A stretch of 43,250 nucleotides of DNA from Occultella glacieicola (GTDB lineage Bacteria; Actinomycetota; Actinomycetes; Actinomycetales; Beutenbergiaceae): positions 1 through 43,250 of the forward strand of contig NZ_SMNA01000018.1 in NCBI RefSeq assembly GCF_004353825.1. Direction: 5' to 3'. The notes below the pieces were generated by a model. That model was not told the origin of the DNA. It did no database searches and worked only from the letters and a program-made list of their open reading frames with translations. The translations under genes and the position numbers were made by a program. How positions within the stretch are numbered: position 1 is the first letter of the stretch; each line of letters starts with the position of its first letter. This document shows positions 15,324-24,267 of this stretch, in pieces.

Positions 15324-17527
15324 GCGAGCAGGTGGACAGTCTGGAAGGCGTCAACTCGATCACCCTCGACGTGGACGCGTTCAACGAGGCCGAGCCCCAC
15401 GAACTGCCCGAGGACCGGTTCGCCGATCGGGAGCTGAGTTGGCTGGCGTTCAACGAGCGGGTTCTCGAGCTCGCCGAGGACGAGGGGATGTACCTGCTCG
15501 AACGGGTCCAGTTCCTGTCCATCTTCGCCTCCAACCTCGACGAGTTCTTCATGGTCCGGGTGGCCGGCCTGAAGCGTCGTATCGCCACCGGCATGGCCGT
15601 GCCGGGCGCGTCCGGGCTGCTGCCGCGGCAGGTGCTGGACGCCATCTCCGTCAAGGCCCACGAACTCACCACCCGGCACGCCGCGGTCTTCACCGACCTG
15701 GTGCAGCCGGCGCTCGCGGACGAGGGCATCACCCTGGTCCACTTCGACCAGCTCCACGAGACGGAGAAGGAACGGCTGCACAAGTACTTCCGGAAGATGA
15801 TCTTCCCGGTGCTCACGCCGCTCGCCGTGGACCCGGCGCACCCGTTCCCGTACATCTCCGGGCTCTCCCTGAACCTGGCCGTGATCGTGCGCAACCCGAG
15901 CACCGGCAAGGAGCACTTCGCCCGGGTGAAGGTGCCGCCGCTCCTGCCCCGGTTCATCGCCGTGGACACGACTGGCCGGCCCGTGCGTCCGGAGGACGCC
16001 GCCGACAGTTCCGAGATCGCGTCCTTCGTGCCGATCGAGGACGTCATCGCCTCGTTCCTGTACTACCTGTTCCCGGGCATGGAGGTGGTGGAGCACCACA
16101 TCTTCCGGGTCACCCGCAACGAGGACCTCGAGGTGGAGGAGGACGACGCCGAGAACCTCCTGAAGGCTCTCGAGAAGGAGCTCCTGCGGCGCCGGTTCGG
16201 CCCCCCGGTGCGGCTCGAGCTCGCCTCCGGGTTCACGGACCGGCTCCGCGAGATGCTGATCCGCGAGCTCGACATCGGCGAGGCCGACGTCTACGAACTT
16301 CCGTCGCCGCTGGACCTGACCGGCCTCGGCGTGCTCACCGACCTCGACCGGCCCGAGCTGAAGTACCCCCGGTTCGTGGCGGCCACCGCGCGCGGTCTGG
16401 CCGAGGTGGAGAGCGCCAACCCGACCGACTTCTTCGCGGCGATCCGCAACCACGACATCCTCCTGCACCATCCCTACGACTCGTTCTCCACGAGCGTCCA
16501 GCAGTTCCTCGCCCAGGCGGCCGCGGACCCCAACGTGCTCGCCATCAAGCAGACCCTGTACCGCACCTCGGGTGACTCCCCGATTATCGACGCCCTGATC
16601 GACGCCGCCGAGGCCGGCAAGCAGGTGCTCGCGATCGTGGAGATCAAGGCCCGCTTCGACGAACAGGCGAACATCACCTGGGCCCGCAAGCTGGAGCAGG
16701 CCGGGGTGCACGTGGTCTACGGCATCGTTGGCCTGAAGACGCACTGCAAGCTGTCCCTGGTGGTCCGCCAGGAGGCGGACGGGCTGCGCCGGTACTGCCA
16801 CGTCGGCACCGGGAACTACAACCCGAAGACGGCCCGGCTGTACGAGGACCACGGCCTCCTGACCTGCAACTCCGAGGTGGGCCAGGACCTCACCCGGCTG
16901 TTCAACCAGCTCTCCGGGTACGCCCCGAAGTCCCGCTTCCACCGGCTCCTGGTGGCGCCCCGGTCGATCAGGGCCGGGCTCGTGGAACGGATCGAGCGGG
17001 AGATCGAGAACAAGCGGGCCGGGCGTGAGGCCTGGGTGAAGTTCAAGATGAACTCAGTCGTCGACGAGGAGACCATCGACGCCCTCTACCGGGCGTCCCA
17101 GGCCGGCGTGCAGGTGGACGTCATCGTCCGCGGCATCTGTGCCATCAAGCCCGGGATCCCGGGCCTCAGCGAGAACATCCGGGTGCGGTCGATCCTGGGC
17201 CGGTTCCTGGAGCACTCCCGGATCTACGCGTTCGCCCGCGACGGCGACCCCGAGGTCTACATCGGCAGCGCCGACCTCATGCACCGCAACCTGGACCGGC
17301 GCGTCGAGGTGCTGATCCGGGTGATCGACCCCGACCACGTCGCCGAGCTCGTGGGCCTCATCGACACCTCCGCGGCGGACAGCACCGCGACCTGGCACCT
17401 GGCCCCGGACGGCGAGGGCCGGCACGTGTGGACCCGGCACCACCTCGATGCCGACGGGAACCGGAAGCTCGACCTGCAGGAGTCCCTCATGTCGGCGCAC
17501 CGACGCCGCGCGAGCGTGGATCGCTGA
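15320..17527 (+). CDS. ppk1: Polyphosphate kinase PPK1
   Basis: PPK1 reversibly transfers the gamma-phosphate of ATP onto inorganic polyphosphate. The 735-residue product has the N-terminal domain ([18 protein letters not shown]), the head domain, and two C-terminal phospholipase-D-like domains. The phosphorylated His is His494 in [21 protein letters not shown]-site residues include [10 protein letters not shown]. The C-terminal domain has [20 protein letters not shown] in near-canonical form (here [16 protein letters not shown]). The ATG at 15320 overlaps the mshD stop. mutT1 begins 3 bp after the stop, a ppk1-mutT1 order also known in mycobacteria, so a mshD-ppk1-mutT1 transcript is likely. 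Confidence 0.96.
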   Translation: MSEQVDSLEGVNSITLDVDAFNEAEPHELPEDRFADRELSWLAFNERVLELAEDEGMYLLERVQFLSIFASNLDEFFMVRVAGLKRRIATGMAVPGASGLLPRQVLDAISVKAHELTTRHAAVFTDLVQPALADEGITLVHFDQLHETEKERLHKYFRKMIFPVLTPLAVDPAHPFPYISGLSLNLAVIVRNPSTGKEHFARVKVPPLLPRFIAVDTTGRPVRPEDAADSSEIASFVPIEDVIASFLYYLFPGMEVVEHHIFRVTRNEDLEVEEDDAENLLKALEKELLRRRFGPPVRLELASGFTDRLREMLIRELDIGEADVYELPSPLDLTGLGVLTDLDRPELKYPRFVAATARGLAEVESANPTDFFAAIRNHDILLHHPYDSFSTSVQQFLAQAAADPNVLAIKQTLYRTSGDSPIIDALIDAAEAGKQVLAIVEIKARFDEQANITWARKLEQAGVHVVYGIVGLKTHCKLSLVVRQEADGLRRYCHVGTGNYNPKTARLYEDHGLLTCNSEVGQDLTRLFNQLSGYAPKSRFHRLLVAPRSIRAGLVERIEREIENKRAGREAWVKFKMNSVVDEETIDALYRASQAGVQVDVIVRGICAIKPGIPGLSENIRVRSILGRFLEHSRIYAFARDGDPEVYIGSADLMHRNLDRRVEVLIRVIDPDHVAELVGLIDTSAADSTATWHLAPDGEGRHVWTRHHLDADGNRKLDLQESLMSAHRRRASVDR

Positions 17528-17530
17528 CGC

Positions 17531-18520
17531 GTGGGGGGCTCGACTGGGCCGAAGCTGCCGGTGGTGCAGGCAGCCGGTGCCCTGGTCTGGCGGACGGCCG
17601 GGCGACGGCTCGAGGTGCTGCTGATCCACCGGCCCCGTTATGACGACTGGTCGTGGCCCAAGGGCAAGCTCGACGGCGATGGCGAGTCCCTGCCGATGTG
17701 CGCCGTGCGGGAGGTCAAGGAGGAGACCGGCATCTCGGTGGTGCTCGGCGTTCCGCTGCCGTCGGTGAGGTACCGGCTCACCGACGGACGCGTGAAGGTC
17801 TGCACCTACTGGGCTGCGACGCCGGCACCGCAGGAGTGTCCCGCGATCGCCCCGAGGGGCAGGATCAAGGACGCCTCCAAGCACGAGGTCGACGAGTCCC
17901 GCTGGGTGGAGGCCCGGGCGGCGCGCAAGCTCCTGACCCGCTCCGACGACGTCGAGCCGCTCGAGGCCCTGCTCGACCTGTGGGACGACGGACTGCTGGA
18001 CACCTGGACGGTGATCGTGGCCCGGCACGGGCGGGCTCGGAGCCGCTCGTCGTGGAAGGGCGGCGAGCCGACGCGTCCGCTCACCCCGGTCGGCGCGAAG
18101 CAGGCAGGCGCGATGGTGCCGATCCTTGCCGCGTACGGCGTGGAGGAGGTCCTCTCCTCGCCCTGGGAGAGGTGCGTGGCCACCATGGGGCCCTACCTGG
18201 ACGCGAGTGGCCTTGACCTGATCACGGCGCCGCAGCTGACCGAGACCGCGGCGACGAAGAACAAGCCGGCCGTGCGGTCGTTCGTTGGTGACCTCCTCGG
18301 CGCGCGACGCCGCCCGACCGTGGTGTGCACCCATCGTCCGGTCCTGCCGGTCGTCCTCACCGCGATCTCGGCGCGGAGCCCGTACCGGCTCTCCAAGGCA
18401 CTGCCGGACCGGGACCCGTACCTGCGCACCGCGGAACTTCTGGTGATCCACATGGCCCGGCGGGCCACGGGCAAGGCCCGGCTCGTCGCCCTCGAGCGGC
18501 AGCGTGGCCCCGAGGCCTAG
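17531..18520 (+). CDS. mutT1: Nudix hydrolase plus histidine phosphatase fusion (MutT1-like)
   Basis: This 329-residue two-domain protein resembles mycobacterial MutT1, which hydrolyses 8-oxo-dGTP/8-oxo-GTP and diadenosine polyphosphates. The N-terminal Nudix domain (about residues 10-140) has SWPKGKLDGDGESLPM followed by AVREVKEETG. The spacing between the box Gly and first Glu is six residues rather than the usual five. The C-terminal domain starts with TVIVARHGRA, the RHG of the SixA/phosphoglycerate mutase clan; its second His is in VVCTHRPVLP. The GTG at 17531 lies 3 bp after ppk1. The partnership with PPK1 suggests a shared role in nucleotide and polyphosphate balance. Confidence 0.92.
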   Translation: MGGSTGPKLPVVQAAGALVWRTAGRRLEVLLIHRPRYDDWSWPKGKLDGDGESLPMCAVREVKEETGISVVLGVPLPSVRYRLTDGRVKVCTYWAATPAPQECPAIAPRGRIKDASKHEVDESRWVEARAARKLLTRSDDVEPLEALLDLWDDGLLDTWTVIVARHGRARSRSSWKGGEPTRPLTPVGAKQAGAMVPILAAYGVEEVLSSPWERCVATMGPYLDASGLDLITAPQLTETAATKNKPAVRSFVGDLLGARRRPTVVCTHRPVLPVVLTAISARSPYRLSKALPDRDPYLRTAELLVIHMARRATGKARLVALERQRGPEA

Positions 18521-18594
18521 GAGGTGCTTCACGGTTCAACCAGTTTCCAAGCAGGGCCCAAGGGCGGGTCGAGCACGGCGTCGTCGTGGCGAAC

Positions 18595-18638
18595 GTCACG
18601 TCCATCGTTGTGGCTCGTTCACCTGCTGTTCACCTGAA
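18595..18638 (+). promoter_or_regulatory. PHO box (PhoP operator) upstream of pstS
   Basis: Two adjacent 11-bp direct repeats, GTTCACCTGCT (18617-18627) and GTTCACCTGAA (18628-18638), match the actinobacterial PHO-box unit GKTCAYYYRSG at 10 and 9 of 11 positions. Two weaker units keep the same 11-bp register upstream (GTCACGTCCAT at 18595 and CGTTGTGGCTC at 18606). Possible -10 elements are TACACC (18651) or TACCGT (18666). This predicts activation of pstS by PhoR-PhoP at low phosphate. Confidence 0.85.
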
Positions 18639-18747
18639 TCGGGACGGGCATACACCCACGCTCCCTACCGTCAGGCGTGGCTGCGGCACGCTGGGGAATC
18701 GACCGGGCGCGCAGTTCCGACCTAGCCAACAGAAACGGGATTCGAAC

Positions 18748-19887
18748 GTGAAGCTTGCATCTAGCCGCCGCCTGGCGGGCATCACCGCGATCAGCGCGCT
18801 CGCGCTCACCCTCGCCGCCTGCGGCGGGGGCGACGGCGACGACACGTCCACCGACGGCGACACCGGTGGCGACAACGGCGGCGCCAGCGCCGACCTCTCC
18901 GGCTCCATCGCCGGCTCCGGCGCCAGCTCCCAGGAGAACGCGGTTGGCGGGTGGATCGCCGGCTTCACCGAGGCGAACCCGGACGTCACGGTGACCTACG
19001 ACCCGACCGGGTCGGGCACCGGGCGCGAGCAGTTCCTCAACGGCACCGTGCTGTTCGCAGGTTCGGACGCCGCGATGGACGAGGAGGAGCTCGCCTCGGG
19101 TGTGGAGCGCTGCTTCGGCGGCGAGGTCATCGAGCTGCCGCTGTACATCAGCCCGATCGCCGTCATCTACAACCTGCCGAGCGTGGACGCCGAGCACATC
19201 AACATGGACGCGGCCACGATCGCCGGCGTGTTCGCCGGAGAGATCACGAACTGGAACGACCCGGCCATCGCCGACGCGAACCCCGACGTCGAGCTGCCCG
19301 ACCTGCCGATCGTCCCGGTGAACCGCTCCGACGAGTCCGGCACCACCGAGAACTTCACGGAGTACCTCACGGCCGCCGCGGGCGACGTGTGGACCCACGG
19401 TCCCGTCGAGACCTGGCCGATCTCCGGCACCCAGTCCGGTGCGCAGACCTCCGGCATGATCGACGTCGTCTCCGGCGCCGAGGGCACCATCGGCTACGCC
19501 GACGCCTCCCGCGCCGGCGACTTGGGCACCGTCGCCGTCGGCGTCGGTGAGGAGTTCGTGCCGTTCTCCCCGGAGGCCGCCGCGAAGATCATCGACGTGT
19601 CCCCGGCCACCGCCGACGCGACCGACCTGCGTCTGACGATCGACCTGGCCCGCGACACCACCGAGGCCGGGACCTACCCGATCGTGCTGGTCTCGTACTC
19701 GATCGCCTGCTCGGTCTACGACAACGAGGCGGACGCCGCGAACGTGGCCGGCTACCTCAACTACGTGGCCAGCCCCGAGGGCCAGGACCGCGCCGCGCAG
19801 CCGGACGTCGCCGGTTCCGCGCCGATCTCGGACGACCTGCGCGAGCGGGTCATCGCGGCCCTCGACCAGATCACGGTCGCCGGCTGA
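18748..19887 (+). CDS. pstS: Phosphate ABC transporter substrate-binding lipoprotein PstS
   Basis: PstS captures inorganic phosphate outside the membrane and delivers it to PstCA. The 379-residue precursor has a Lys/Arg-rich start, a hydrophobic segment and lipobox LAAC, giving lipidated Cys25, followed by a flexible Asp/Gly/Thr-rich linker. The mature domain shows GSGASSQENAVGGW, TYDPTGSGTGREQFLNG, FAGSDAAMDEEEL and VNRSDESGTTENFTEYL, the phosphate-coordinating loops of the family. The GTG at 18748 is the only start that gives a proper signal peptide. It is preceded by a PHO box and followed by a strong hairpin before pstC. Confidence 0.96.
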   Translation: MKLASSRRLAGITAISALALTLAACGGGDGDDTSTDGDTGGDNGGASADLSGSIAGSGASSQENAVGGWIAGFTEANPDVTVTYDPTGSGTGREQFLNGTVLFAGSDAAMDEEELASGVERCFGGEVIELPLYISPIAVIYNLPSVDAEHINMDAATIAGVFAGEITNWNDPAIADANPDVELPDLPIVPVNRSDESGTTENFTEYLTAAAGDVWTHGPVETWPISGTQSGAQTSGMIDVVSGAEGTIGYADASRAGDLGTVAVGVGEEFVPFSPEAAAKIIDVSPATADATDLRLTIDLARDTTEAGTYPIVLVSYSIACSVYDNEADAANVAGYLNYVASPEGQDRAAQPDVAGSAPISDDLRERVIAALDQITVAG

Positions 19888-19901
19888 TCCAGCCGAACAC
19901 C

Positions 19902-19946
19902 TCAGGCGGGTCGGTGTCTCAGTACGCTGAGCACCGACTCGCCTGA
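19902..19946 (+). terminator. Strong hairpin between pstS and pstC
   Basis: The arms at 19902-19922 and 19927-19946 pair over 20 bp around a TACG loop, with one G-T pair and a single unpaired T. No T-rich tract follows. The stop of pstS is 15 nt upstream and the GTG of pstC is 46 nt downstream. Its place suggests partial termination or mRNA 3'-end protection, so that pstS is made in excess over pstCAB. Confidence 0.8.
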
Positions 19947-19991
19947 CGCACGTCGATCCCTCCCATCCCCCCACATCGACCCGGAGGACCA

Positions 19992-20999
19992 GTGGCAGTC
20001 ACCGATTCACCCCCCTCGGAACCCGAAGCGCCCCCCAAGGTGCGGGCCGGGCGGGCCCCAGGCCGCCTGGGCAACCGGGTCTTCCAGGGGATCTCCACTG
20101 CCAGTGGCATCTTCATCCTGGTCATCCTCGCCGCGGTCGCGATCTTCCTGCTGGTCCGCGCCTGGCCGGCCGTCACCGCGGCGCCGTCCGCGTTCGAGGA
20201 CGTCGGCTTCATGCTCGGCCGGGACCTGTGGTCCTGGGTCTGGCCGCTGCTGTTCGGCACCGCGATCTCCTCGGTCATCGCGCTCGTGGTGGCCGTGCCG
20301 CTCAGCATCGGCATCGGGCTGTTCATCTCGCACTACGCACCGCGCCGGCTCGCGCAGGGCCTCGGCTACCTGATCGACCTGCTCGCCGCGATCCCCTCGG
20401 TGATCTTCGGCCTCTGGGGCATCCAGTGGCTGCAGCCACTGGTGAGCCCGCTGTTCACGTGGCTCAGCACGAACCCGGCCACCGCCTGGCTCGAGGAGAA
20501 CGTCGGCCCGACGATCTTCAGCGGGTACCAGGCCCCGGCCCGCAACATCCTCACCGCCGGCCTCGTGCTCGCGATCATGGTCCTGCCGATCATCACCGCG
20601 ACCGTGCGTGAGGTGTTCCTGCAGACCCCGCGGCTGCACGAGGAGGCCTCCCTGGCCCTCGGGGCGACCCGGTGGGAGATGATCCGTCAGGCGGTCCTGC
20701 CGTTCGGGCGCTCCGGCGTGATCTCGGCGACCATGCTCGGCCTCGGCCGGGCCCTCGGTGAGACGATGGCGGTGCTGATGGTCCTCTCGCCCGGGTACCT
20801 GATCAACTTCTTCCTGCTCCAGCCCGGTCAGCACCAGTCGATCGCGGCCAACATCGCCAGCCACTTCCCGGAGGCCAGCGGCATCGGGGTGGACGCCCTG
20901 ATCGCGTCCGGGCTGATCCTGTTCGTCATGACCTTCGGCGTGAACCTCGTCGCCCGCTGGATCATCGCCCGCCGCGCCGAGTTCTCGGGAGCCAACTGA
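19992..20999 (+). CDS. pstC: Phosphate ABC transporter permease PstC
   Basis: PstC is one of the two membrane subunits of the high-affinity phosphate importer. The 335-residue protein has a charged Pro-rich N-terminus and six hydrophobic helices. The EAA loop is near residue 215 (EEASLALGATRWEMIRQAVLPFGRSG) and contacts PstB. AAIPSVIFGLWG and LGRALGETMAVLMV are typical PstC signatures. The GTG at 19992 follows a strong GGAGG (19983-19987). The stop overlaps the pstA start by one base (TGATG). Confidence 0.95.
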   Translation: MAVTDSPPSEPEAPPKVRAGRAPGRLGNRVFQGISTASGIFILVILAAVAIFLLVRAWPAVTAAPSAFEDVGFMLGRDLWSWVWPLLFGTAISSVIALVVAVPLSIGIGLFISHYAPRRLAQGLGYLIDLLAAIPSVIFGLWGIQWLQPLVSPLFTWLSTNPATAWLEENVGPTIFSGYQAPARNILTAGLVLAIMVLPIITATVREVFLQTPRLHEEASLALGATRWEMIRQAVLPFGRSGVISATMLGLGRALGETMAVLMVLSPGYLINFFLLQPGQHQSIAANIASHFPEASGIGVDALIASGLILFVMTFGVNLVARWIIARRAEFSGAN

Positions 21000-22048
21000 T
21001 GAGCGTCACCACGCCCCCGGTCCCGGTCCGGACCACGCGCCGGCTCCCCAGGTGGGCGCCGATCCCGGTCCTCGTCGCCTCCCTCCTGCTCGCCGCCGGG
21101 ATCCAGTTCCTCGGGGATGGCCCCACCATCGCCGGCGTGTTCTTCATCGGCGCGATCCTGTTCGGCATCATCATGACGGTGACGTCCCGGGTGGTCGAGG
21201 GGGAGCGGTACGCCAAGGACCGGCTCGCCACCACCCTGGTCACGTTCGCGTTCCTCCTCGCGCTGATCCCGCTGGTCTCGCTGCTCTGGATCGTGATCCG
21301 GGACGGGGTGAAGCGGTTCAGCTGGGAGTTCCTCACCACCGACATGACCGGCATCTACGGGCAGATGGTCGAGGGTGGCGCGTTCCACGCGATCATCGGC
21401 ACCGTCTACGTCACCGGCATCGCCTCGATCATCGCGATCCCGCTCGGGATCTTCACGGCCATCTACCTGGTCGAGTACGGCCGTGGCCCGCTGTCCCGCG
21501 GGATCACCGTGCTGGTCGACGTGATGACCGGTATCCCGTCGATCGTGGCCGGCCTGTTCGCGTTCACGCTGTTCCTGGTGATTGTGGGTCCGGCGTACAA
21601 GTCGGCCCTGATCGGCGGGATCGCCCTCGCGGTGCTGATGACCCCGGTCGTGGTGCGCAGCGTCGAGGAGATGCTGCGCCTGGTCCCGAACGAGTTGCGC
21701 GAGGCGTCCTACGCGCTCGGCGTGCCGAAGTGGCTGACTATCGTGAAGGTGGTGCTGCGCACCGCCATCGCGGGCATCACCACCGGTGTCATGATCGCCA
21801 TCGCGCGGGTCATCGGTGAGACCGCCCCGCTGCTGCTCACGGTCGGCATCGCCACGGCCGTGAACTGGGACGCCTTCGACGGCCGGATCGCCACCCTGCC
21901 GGTGTTCGTCTACCGCCAGTACGCGCAGGGCGGGGCCTCCGCGGACCGTGCCTGGGCCGCCGCCCTCACCCTGATCATCATCGTGATGCTGCTGAACCTC
22001 GTCGCGCGCCTGGTCAGCAGGTACTTCTCCCCGAAGGGGGCCCGGTGA
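20999..22048 (+). CDS. pstA: Phosphate ABC transporter permease PstA
   Basis: PstA is the second permease subunit of the phosphate importer. The 349-residue protein has two N-terminal hydrophobic segments before the common core. The EAA loop lies near LREASYALGVPKWLTIVKVVLRTAIAGI, and MTGIPSIVAGLFAF and ARVIGETAPLLLTVG are family signatures. Translational coupling with pstC is likely from the 1-base overlap. A C-rich 78-bp gap with a short bridging frame separates it from pstB. Confidence 0.95.
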   Translation: MSVTTPPVPVRTTRRLPRWAPIPVLVASLLLAAGIQFLGDGPTIAGVFFIGAILFGIIMTVTSRVVEGERYAKDRLATTLVTFAFLLALIPLVSLLWIVIRDGVKRFSWEFLTTDMTGIYGQMVEGGAFHAIIGTVYVTGIASIIAIPLGIFTAIYLVEYGRGPLSRGITVLVDVMTGIPSIVAGLFAFTLFLVIVGPAYKSALIGGIALAVLMTPVVVRSVEEMLRLVPNELREASYALGVPKWLTIVKVVLRTAIAGITTGVMIAIARVIGETAPLLLTVGIATAVNWDAFDGRIATLPVFVYRQYAQGGASADRAWAAALTLIIIVMLLNLVARLVSRYFSPKGAR

Positions 22049-22134
22049 CCTCGATGATCCCCCCGACCACCGCCCCGACCTCTCCCCCCGCCCACCGCTG
22101 CACCGCCCGCCCCGGAAGGACCGCTTGTGTCTAA
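22045..22134 (+). CDS. Possible 29-codon bridging ORF between pstA and pstB
   Basis: A GTG at 22045 overlaps the pstA stop (GTGA). The frame stays open to a TAA 8 nt inside pstB, encoding a Thr/Pro-rich 29-residue peptide (starting [15 protein letters not shown]). A purine-rich AAGGGGG lies just upstream. Such a frame could carry ribosomes to the pstB start, but the peptide has no recognisable feature and chance is a strong alternative. Confidence 0.2.
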   Translation: MTSMIPPTTAPTSPPAHRCTARPGRTACV

Positions 22135-22906
22135 GCGCATCGATGTCAACGACCTGAACGTCTACTACGGCGACTTCCTCGCCGTCGAGGGCGTGAACAT
22201 GGTGATCGAGGCGCGCAGCGTGACCGCCCTGATCGGCCCGTCGGGCTGCGGCAAGTCCACGTTCCTGCGCACCCTGAACCGGATGCACGAGGTCATCCCG
22301 AAGGCCTACGTGACCGGCAAGGCCGTCATGGACGGTCAGGACCTGTACGGCCCGGGCGTCGACCCGGTCGAGGTCCGGCGTCAGGTCGGCATGGTGTTCC
22401 AGCGCCCGAACCCGTTCCCGACGATGTCCATCGCGGACAACGTGCTGGCCGGCGTGCGGCTGAACAACCGCCGGATCAGCCGCTCCGACGCCACGGACCT
22501 GGTGGAGCGGTCGCTGACCGGTGCGAACCTCTGGAACGAGGTCAAGGACCGGCTGGACCGGCCCGGCTCGTCACTGTCCGGTGGGCAGCAGCAGCGCCTG
22601 TGCATCGCTCGTGCGATCGCGGTGGAGCCGCAGGTGCTCCTGATGGACGAGCCCTGCTCGGCGCTCGACCCGATCTCCACCCTCGCCATCGAGGACCTGA
22701 TCGCGGAGCTGAAGAACAACTACACGATCGTGATCGTGACCCACAACATGCAGCAGGCGGCCCGGGTCTCGGACCGCACCGGCTTCTTCAACATCGCCGG
22801 CACCGGCAAGCCCGGGCACCTCATCGAGATGGACGACACCACCACGATGTTCTCCACTCCGTCCGTGAAGGCCACCGAGGACTACATCTCCGGCCGCTTC
22901 GGCTGA
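22127..22906 (+). CDS. pstB: Phosphate ABC transporter ATPase PstB
   Basis: PstB powers phosphate uptake through PstCA. The 259-residue protein has Walker [10 protein letters not shown] (residues 37-45), the Q-loop in [13 protein letters not shown], signature [14 protein letters not shown], Walker [14 protein letters not shown] and switch His in [24 protein letters not shown] and the D-loop are diagnostic of PstB. GGAAGGA lies 6 nt before the GTG at 22127. No phoU gene follows; two lipoprotein genes come next on the opposite strand. Confidence 0.97.
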   Translation: MSKRIDVNDLNVYYGDFLAVEGVNMVIEARSVTALIGPSGCGKSTFLRTLNRMHEVIPKAYVTGKAVMDGQDLYGPGVDPVEVRRQVGMVFQRPNPFPTMSIADNVLAGVRLNNRRISRSDATDLVERSLTGANLWNEVKDRLDRPGSSLSGGQQQRLCIARAIAVEPQVLLMDEPCSALDPISTLAIEDLIAELKNNYTIVIVTHNMQQAARVSDRTGFFNIAGTGKPGHLIEMDDTTTMFSTPSVKATEDYISGRFG

Positions 22907-23521
22907 TCAGATGCCGGCGCCCTCGAACGAGGTCGTGGTCGGCTCCGCGGACACCGCCACACAGTAGGCGGTGCGGGAGCCGGCCGCCCAGGTGTCCGCG
23001 CTCGGGGTGATCGGAGCCACGGACAGCGAGGAGTCGGCGGCCGCGATGCCGACGAAGTCCTCGAACAGACCGGTGCACTCCTCCAGCGCGATCGTCTGGA
23101 CCTCCGTGTCACCGGGATACGCGCCGTCGGCCATCTCGTAGACCGCGACGATCTGGACCTCGTGCTCGGTGGCACAGTCGATCGTCGGCAGCCCGGAGAT
23201 CCCGTCGCCCTCGGTGATCACCGCGTACAGGTCGCTGGCCCGCAGGCAGTCACCCACGTCGGCCACCGGCACCCCGGAGGAGTCCGTGGCGGTCGTGGTG
23301 TCCGGGGCGGGGGTCGACGGCGGTGTCGAGCCCGCGGTGCCGCCCGGTTCGTCCGGGCTGCTCGAGGCGCTGTCGCTGGGTTCTTCTGTGCCGCCGCCCT
23401 GCGTGAACGTCTGCGGGGAGTCCTCAGGGCCGCCAGAGCACGCGGCGAGGACCGGCGCGACCAATGCGGCGGCGGCGAGCGCCAGGACGGCGCGACGGCG
23501 GCGGACGGCAGCAGCGGTCAT
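22907..23521 (-). CDS. Septum-formation-family lipoprotein
   Basis: This 204-residue precursor has an Arg-rich start, a hydrophobic segment and lipobox LAAC (lipidated Cys28). A Ser/Thr/Pro-rich linker of about 60 residues follows, then a domain beginning VADVGDCLRA. Its pattern of paired Cys (GDCL, IDCATEHEVQ, LEECTGLF, AYCVAV) and CxxxHExQ matches the actinobacterial septum-formation domain family, whose molecular role is unclear. The ATG at 23521 gives the correct signal peptide. It converges with pstB with no spare bases (stops at 22906 and 22907) and is paralogous to the next gene. Confidence 0.8.
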   Translation of the reverse strand: MTAAAVRRRRAVLALAAAALVAPVLAACSGGPEDSPQTFTQGGGTEEPSDSASSSPDEPGGTAGSTPPSTPAPDTTTATDSSGVPVADVGDCLRASDLYAVITEGDGISGLPTIDCATEHEVQIVAVYEMADGAYPGDTEVQTIALEECTGLFEDFVGIAAADSSLSVAPITPSADTWAAGSRTAYCVAVSAEPTTTSFEGAGI

Positions 23522-23601
23522 GGGGCATCGGCTCCTCGGTGCGGGTGGGGCGGCCGCACCAACGTACCCGACGACGTGCCTGACGGGCCGGGCGCCGACG
23601 G

Positions 23602-23642
23602 CGAAGGGCCGCACCCTCGGACTCAAGGGGTGCGGCCCTTCG
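23602..23642 (-). terminator. Intrinsic terminator-like hairpin
   Basis: A perfect 15-bp stem pairs 23602-23616 with 23628-23642, with core GAAGGGCCGCACCC, around an 11-nt loop. It lies 22 bp downstream of the stop of the lipoprotein gene at 23664 and upstream of the next lipoprotein, so it probably ends the first transcript. There is no T-tract, as is common in high-GC actinobacteria. Confidence 0.75.
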
Positions 23643-23663
23643 TCATGGGGCCGTCGGGGCGAC

Positions 23664-24107
23664 TCAGACGGCCGCGCCCTCCCAGCTCTCGGTGACGGTG
23701 GAGCCATCCGTCAGGAAGGCGATGCACAGCACCTCACGGTCGTTGGCCTGGTCCCAGGTGCTCTCGTTCGGCGCGATCCAGTCGAGCTCGAGGGTGGACT
23801 CCTCGTAGCTGAGCCCGATGAAGGACTCGAAGCCGGAGAGGCAGCCCTCCTGGGCGGCGGTCGCGATCGCGTCGTCGCCGGGGAAGTCGCCGTCCTGATC
23901 GATGTCGAAGGAGTGCACGAACTGGGCGTCGTGCGCCTCGCCGCAGTCGACGGTGGGGATCTCGGTGAGCTCGCCGGACAGGTCCTCGAGGTTGGAGCAG
24001 GCGCCGACTTCGGCGGTGGCGACCTGGCTGCCACAGGCGGCCAGCGACGCGGCCAGGCCGGCGGCGCCGACCAGGGCGAGGGCGGTGCGGACGATGCGAC
24101 GGGACAT
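23664..24107 (-). CDS. Short septum-formation-family lipoprotein (paralogue)
   Basis: This 147-residue precursor has lipobox LAAC with lipidated Cys25 and almost no linker. The domain shows EVGACSNL, TVDCGEAHDAQFVHSFD, QEGCLSGFESFIG and REVLCIAFL, aligning with the neighbouring lipoprotein (DCxxxHExQ becomes DCGEAHDAQ). The ATG at 24107 is preferred over upstream in-frame starts, which would precede the signal peptide with a charged non-signal sequence. The pair probably arose by duplication. Its location between pst and pit is the only hint to function. Confidence 0.78.
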   Translation of the reverse strand: MSRRIVRTALALVGAAGLAASLAACGSQVATAEVGACSNLEDLSGELTEIPTVDCGEAHDAQFVHSFDIDQDGDFPGDDAIATAAQEGCLSGFESFIGLSYEESTLELDWIAPNESTWDQANDREVLCIAFLTDGSTVTESWEGAAV

Positions 24108-24267
24108 AGGTGTGAACTCCCCGGGAGTAGGTGGCAGCCGGGGCGTGCCCGGTGCGTGATGTCGGGGTGAGTCTATGAGCCCGGCAGGCCTGCGCGCGCC
24201 GGTATCCATGGGCAGGAGTGCCCGCTCGCGGTCCCGATGAAACACCGGCCAAGGCCCGGGCGGGACC

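Noticed and set aside
18730-18752. T-arm-like sequence GGGATTCGAAC before pstS
   Set aside because: No acceptor, D or anticodon stems can be formed around it, and it lies in the pstS leader at the start codon.
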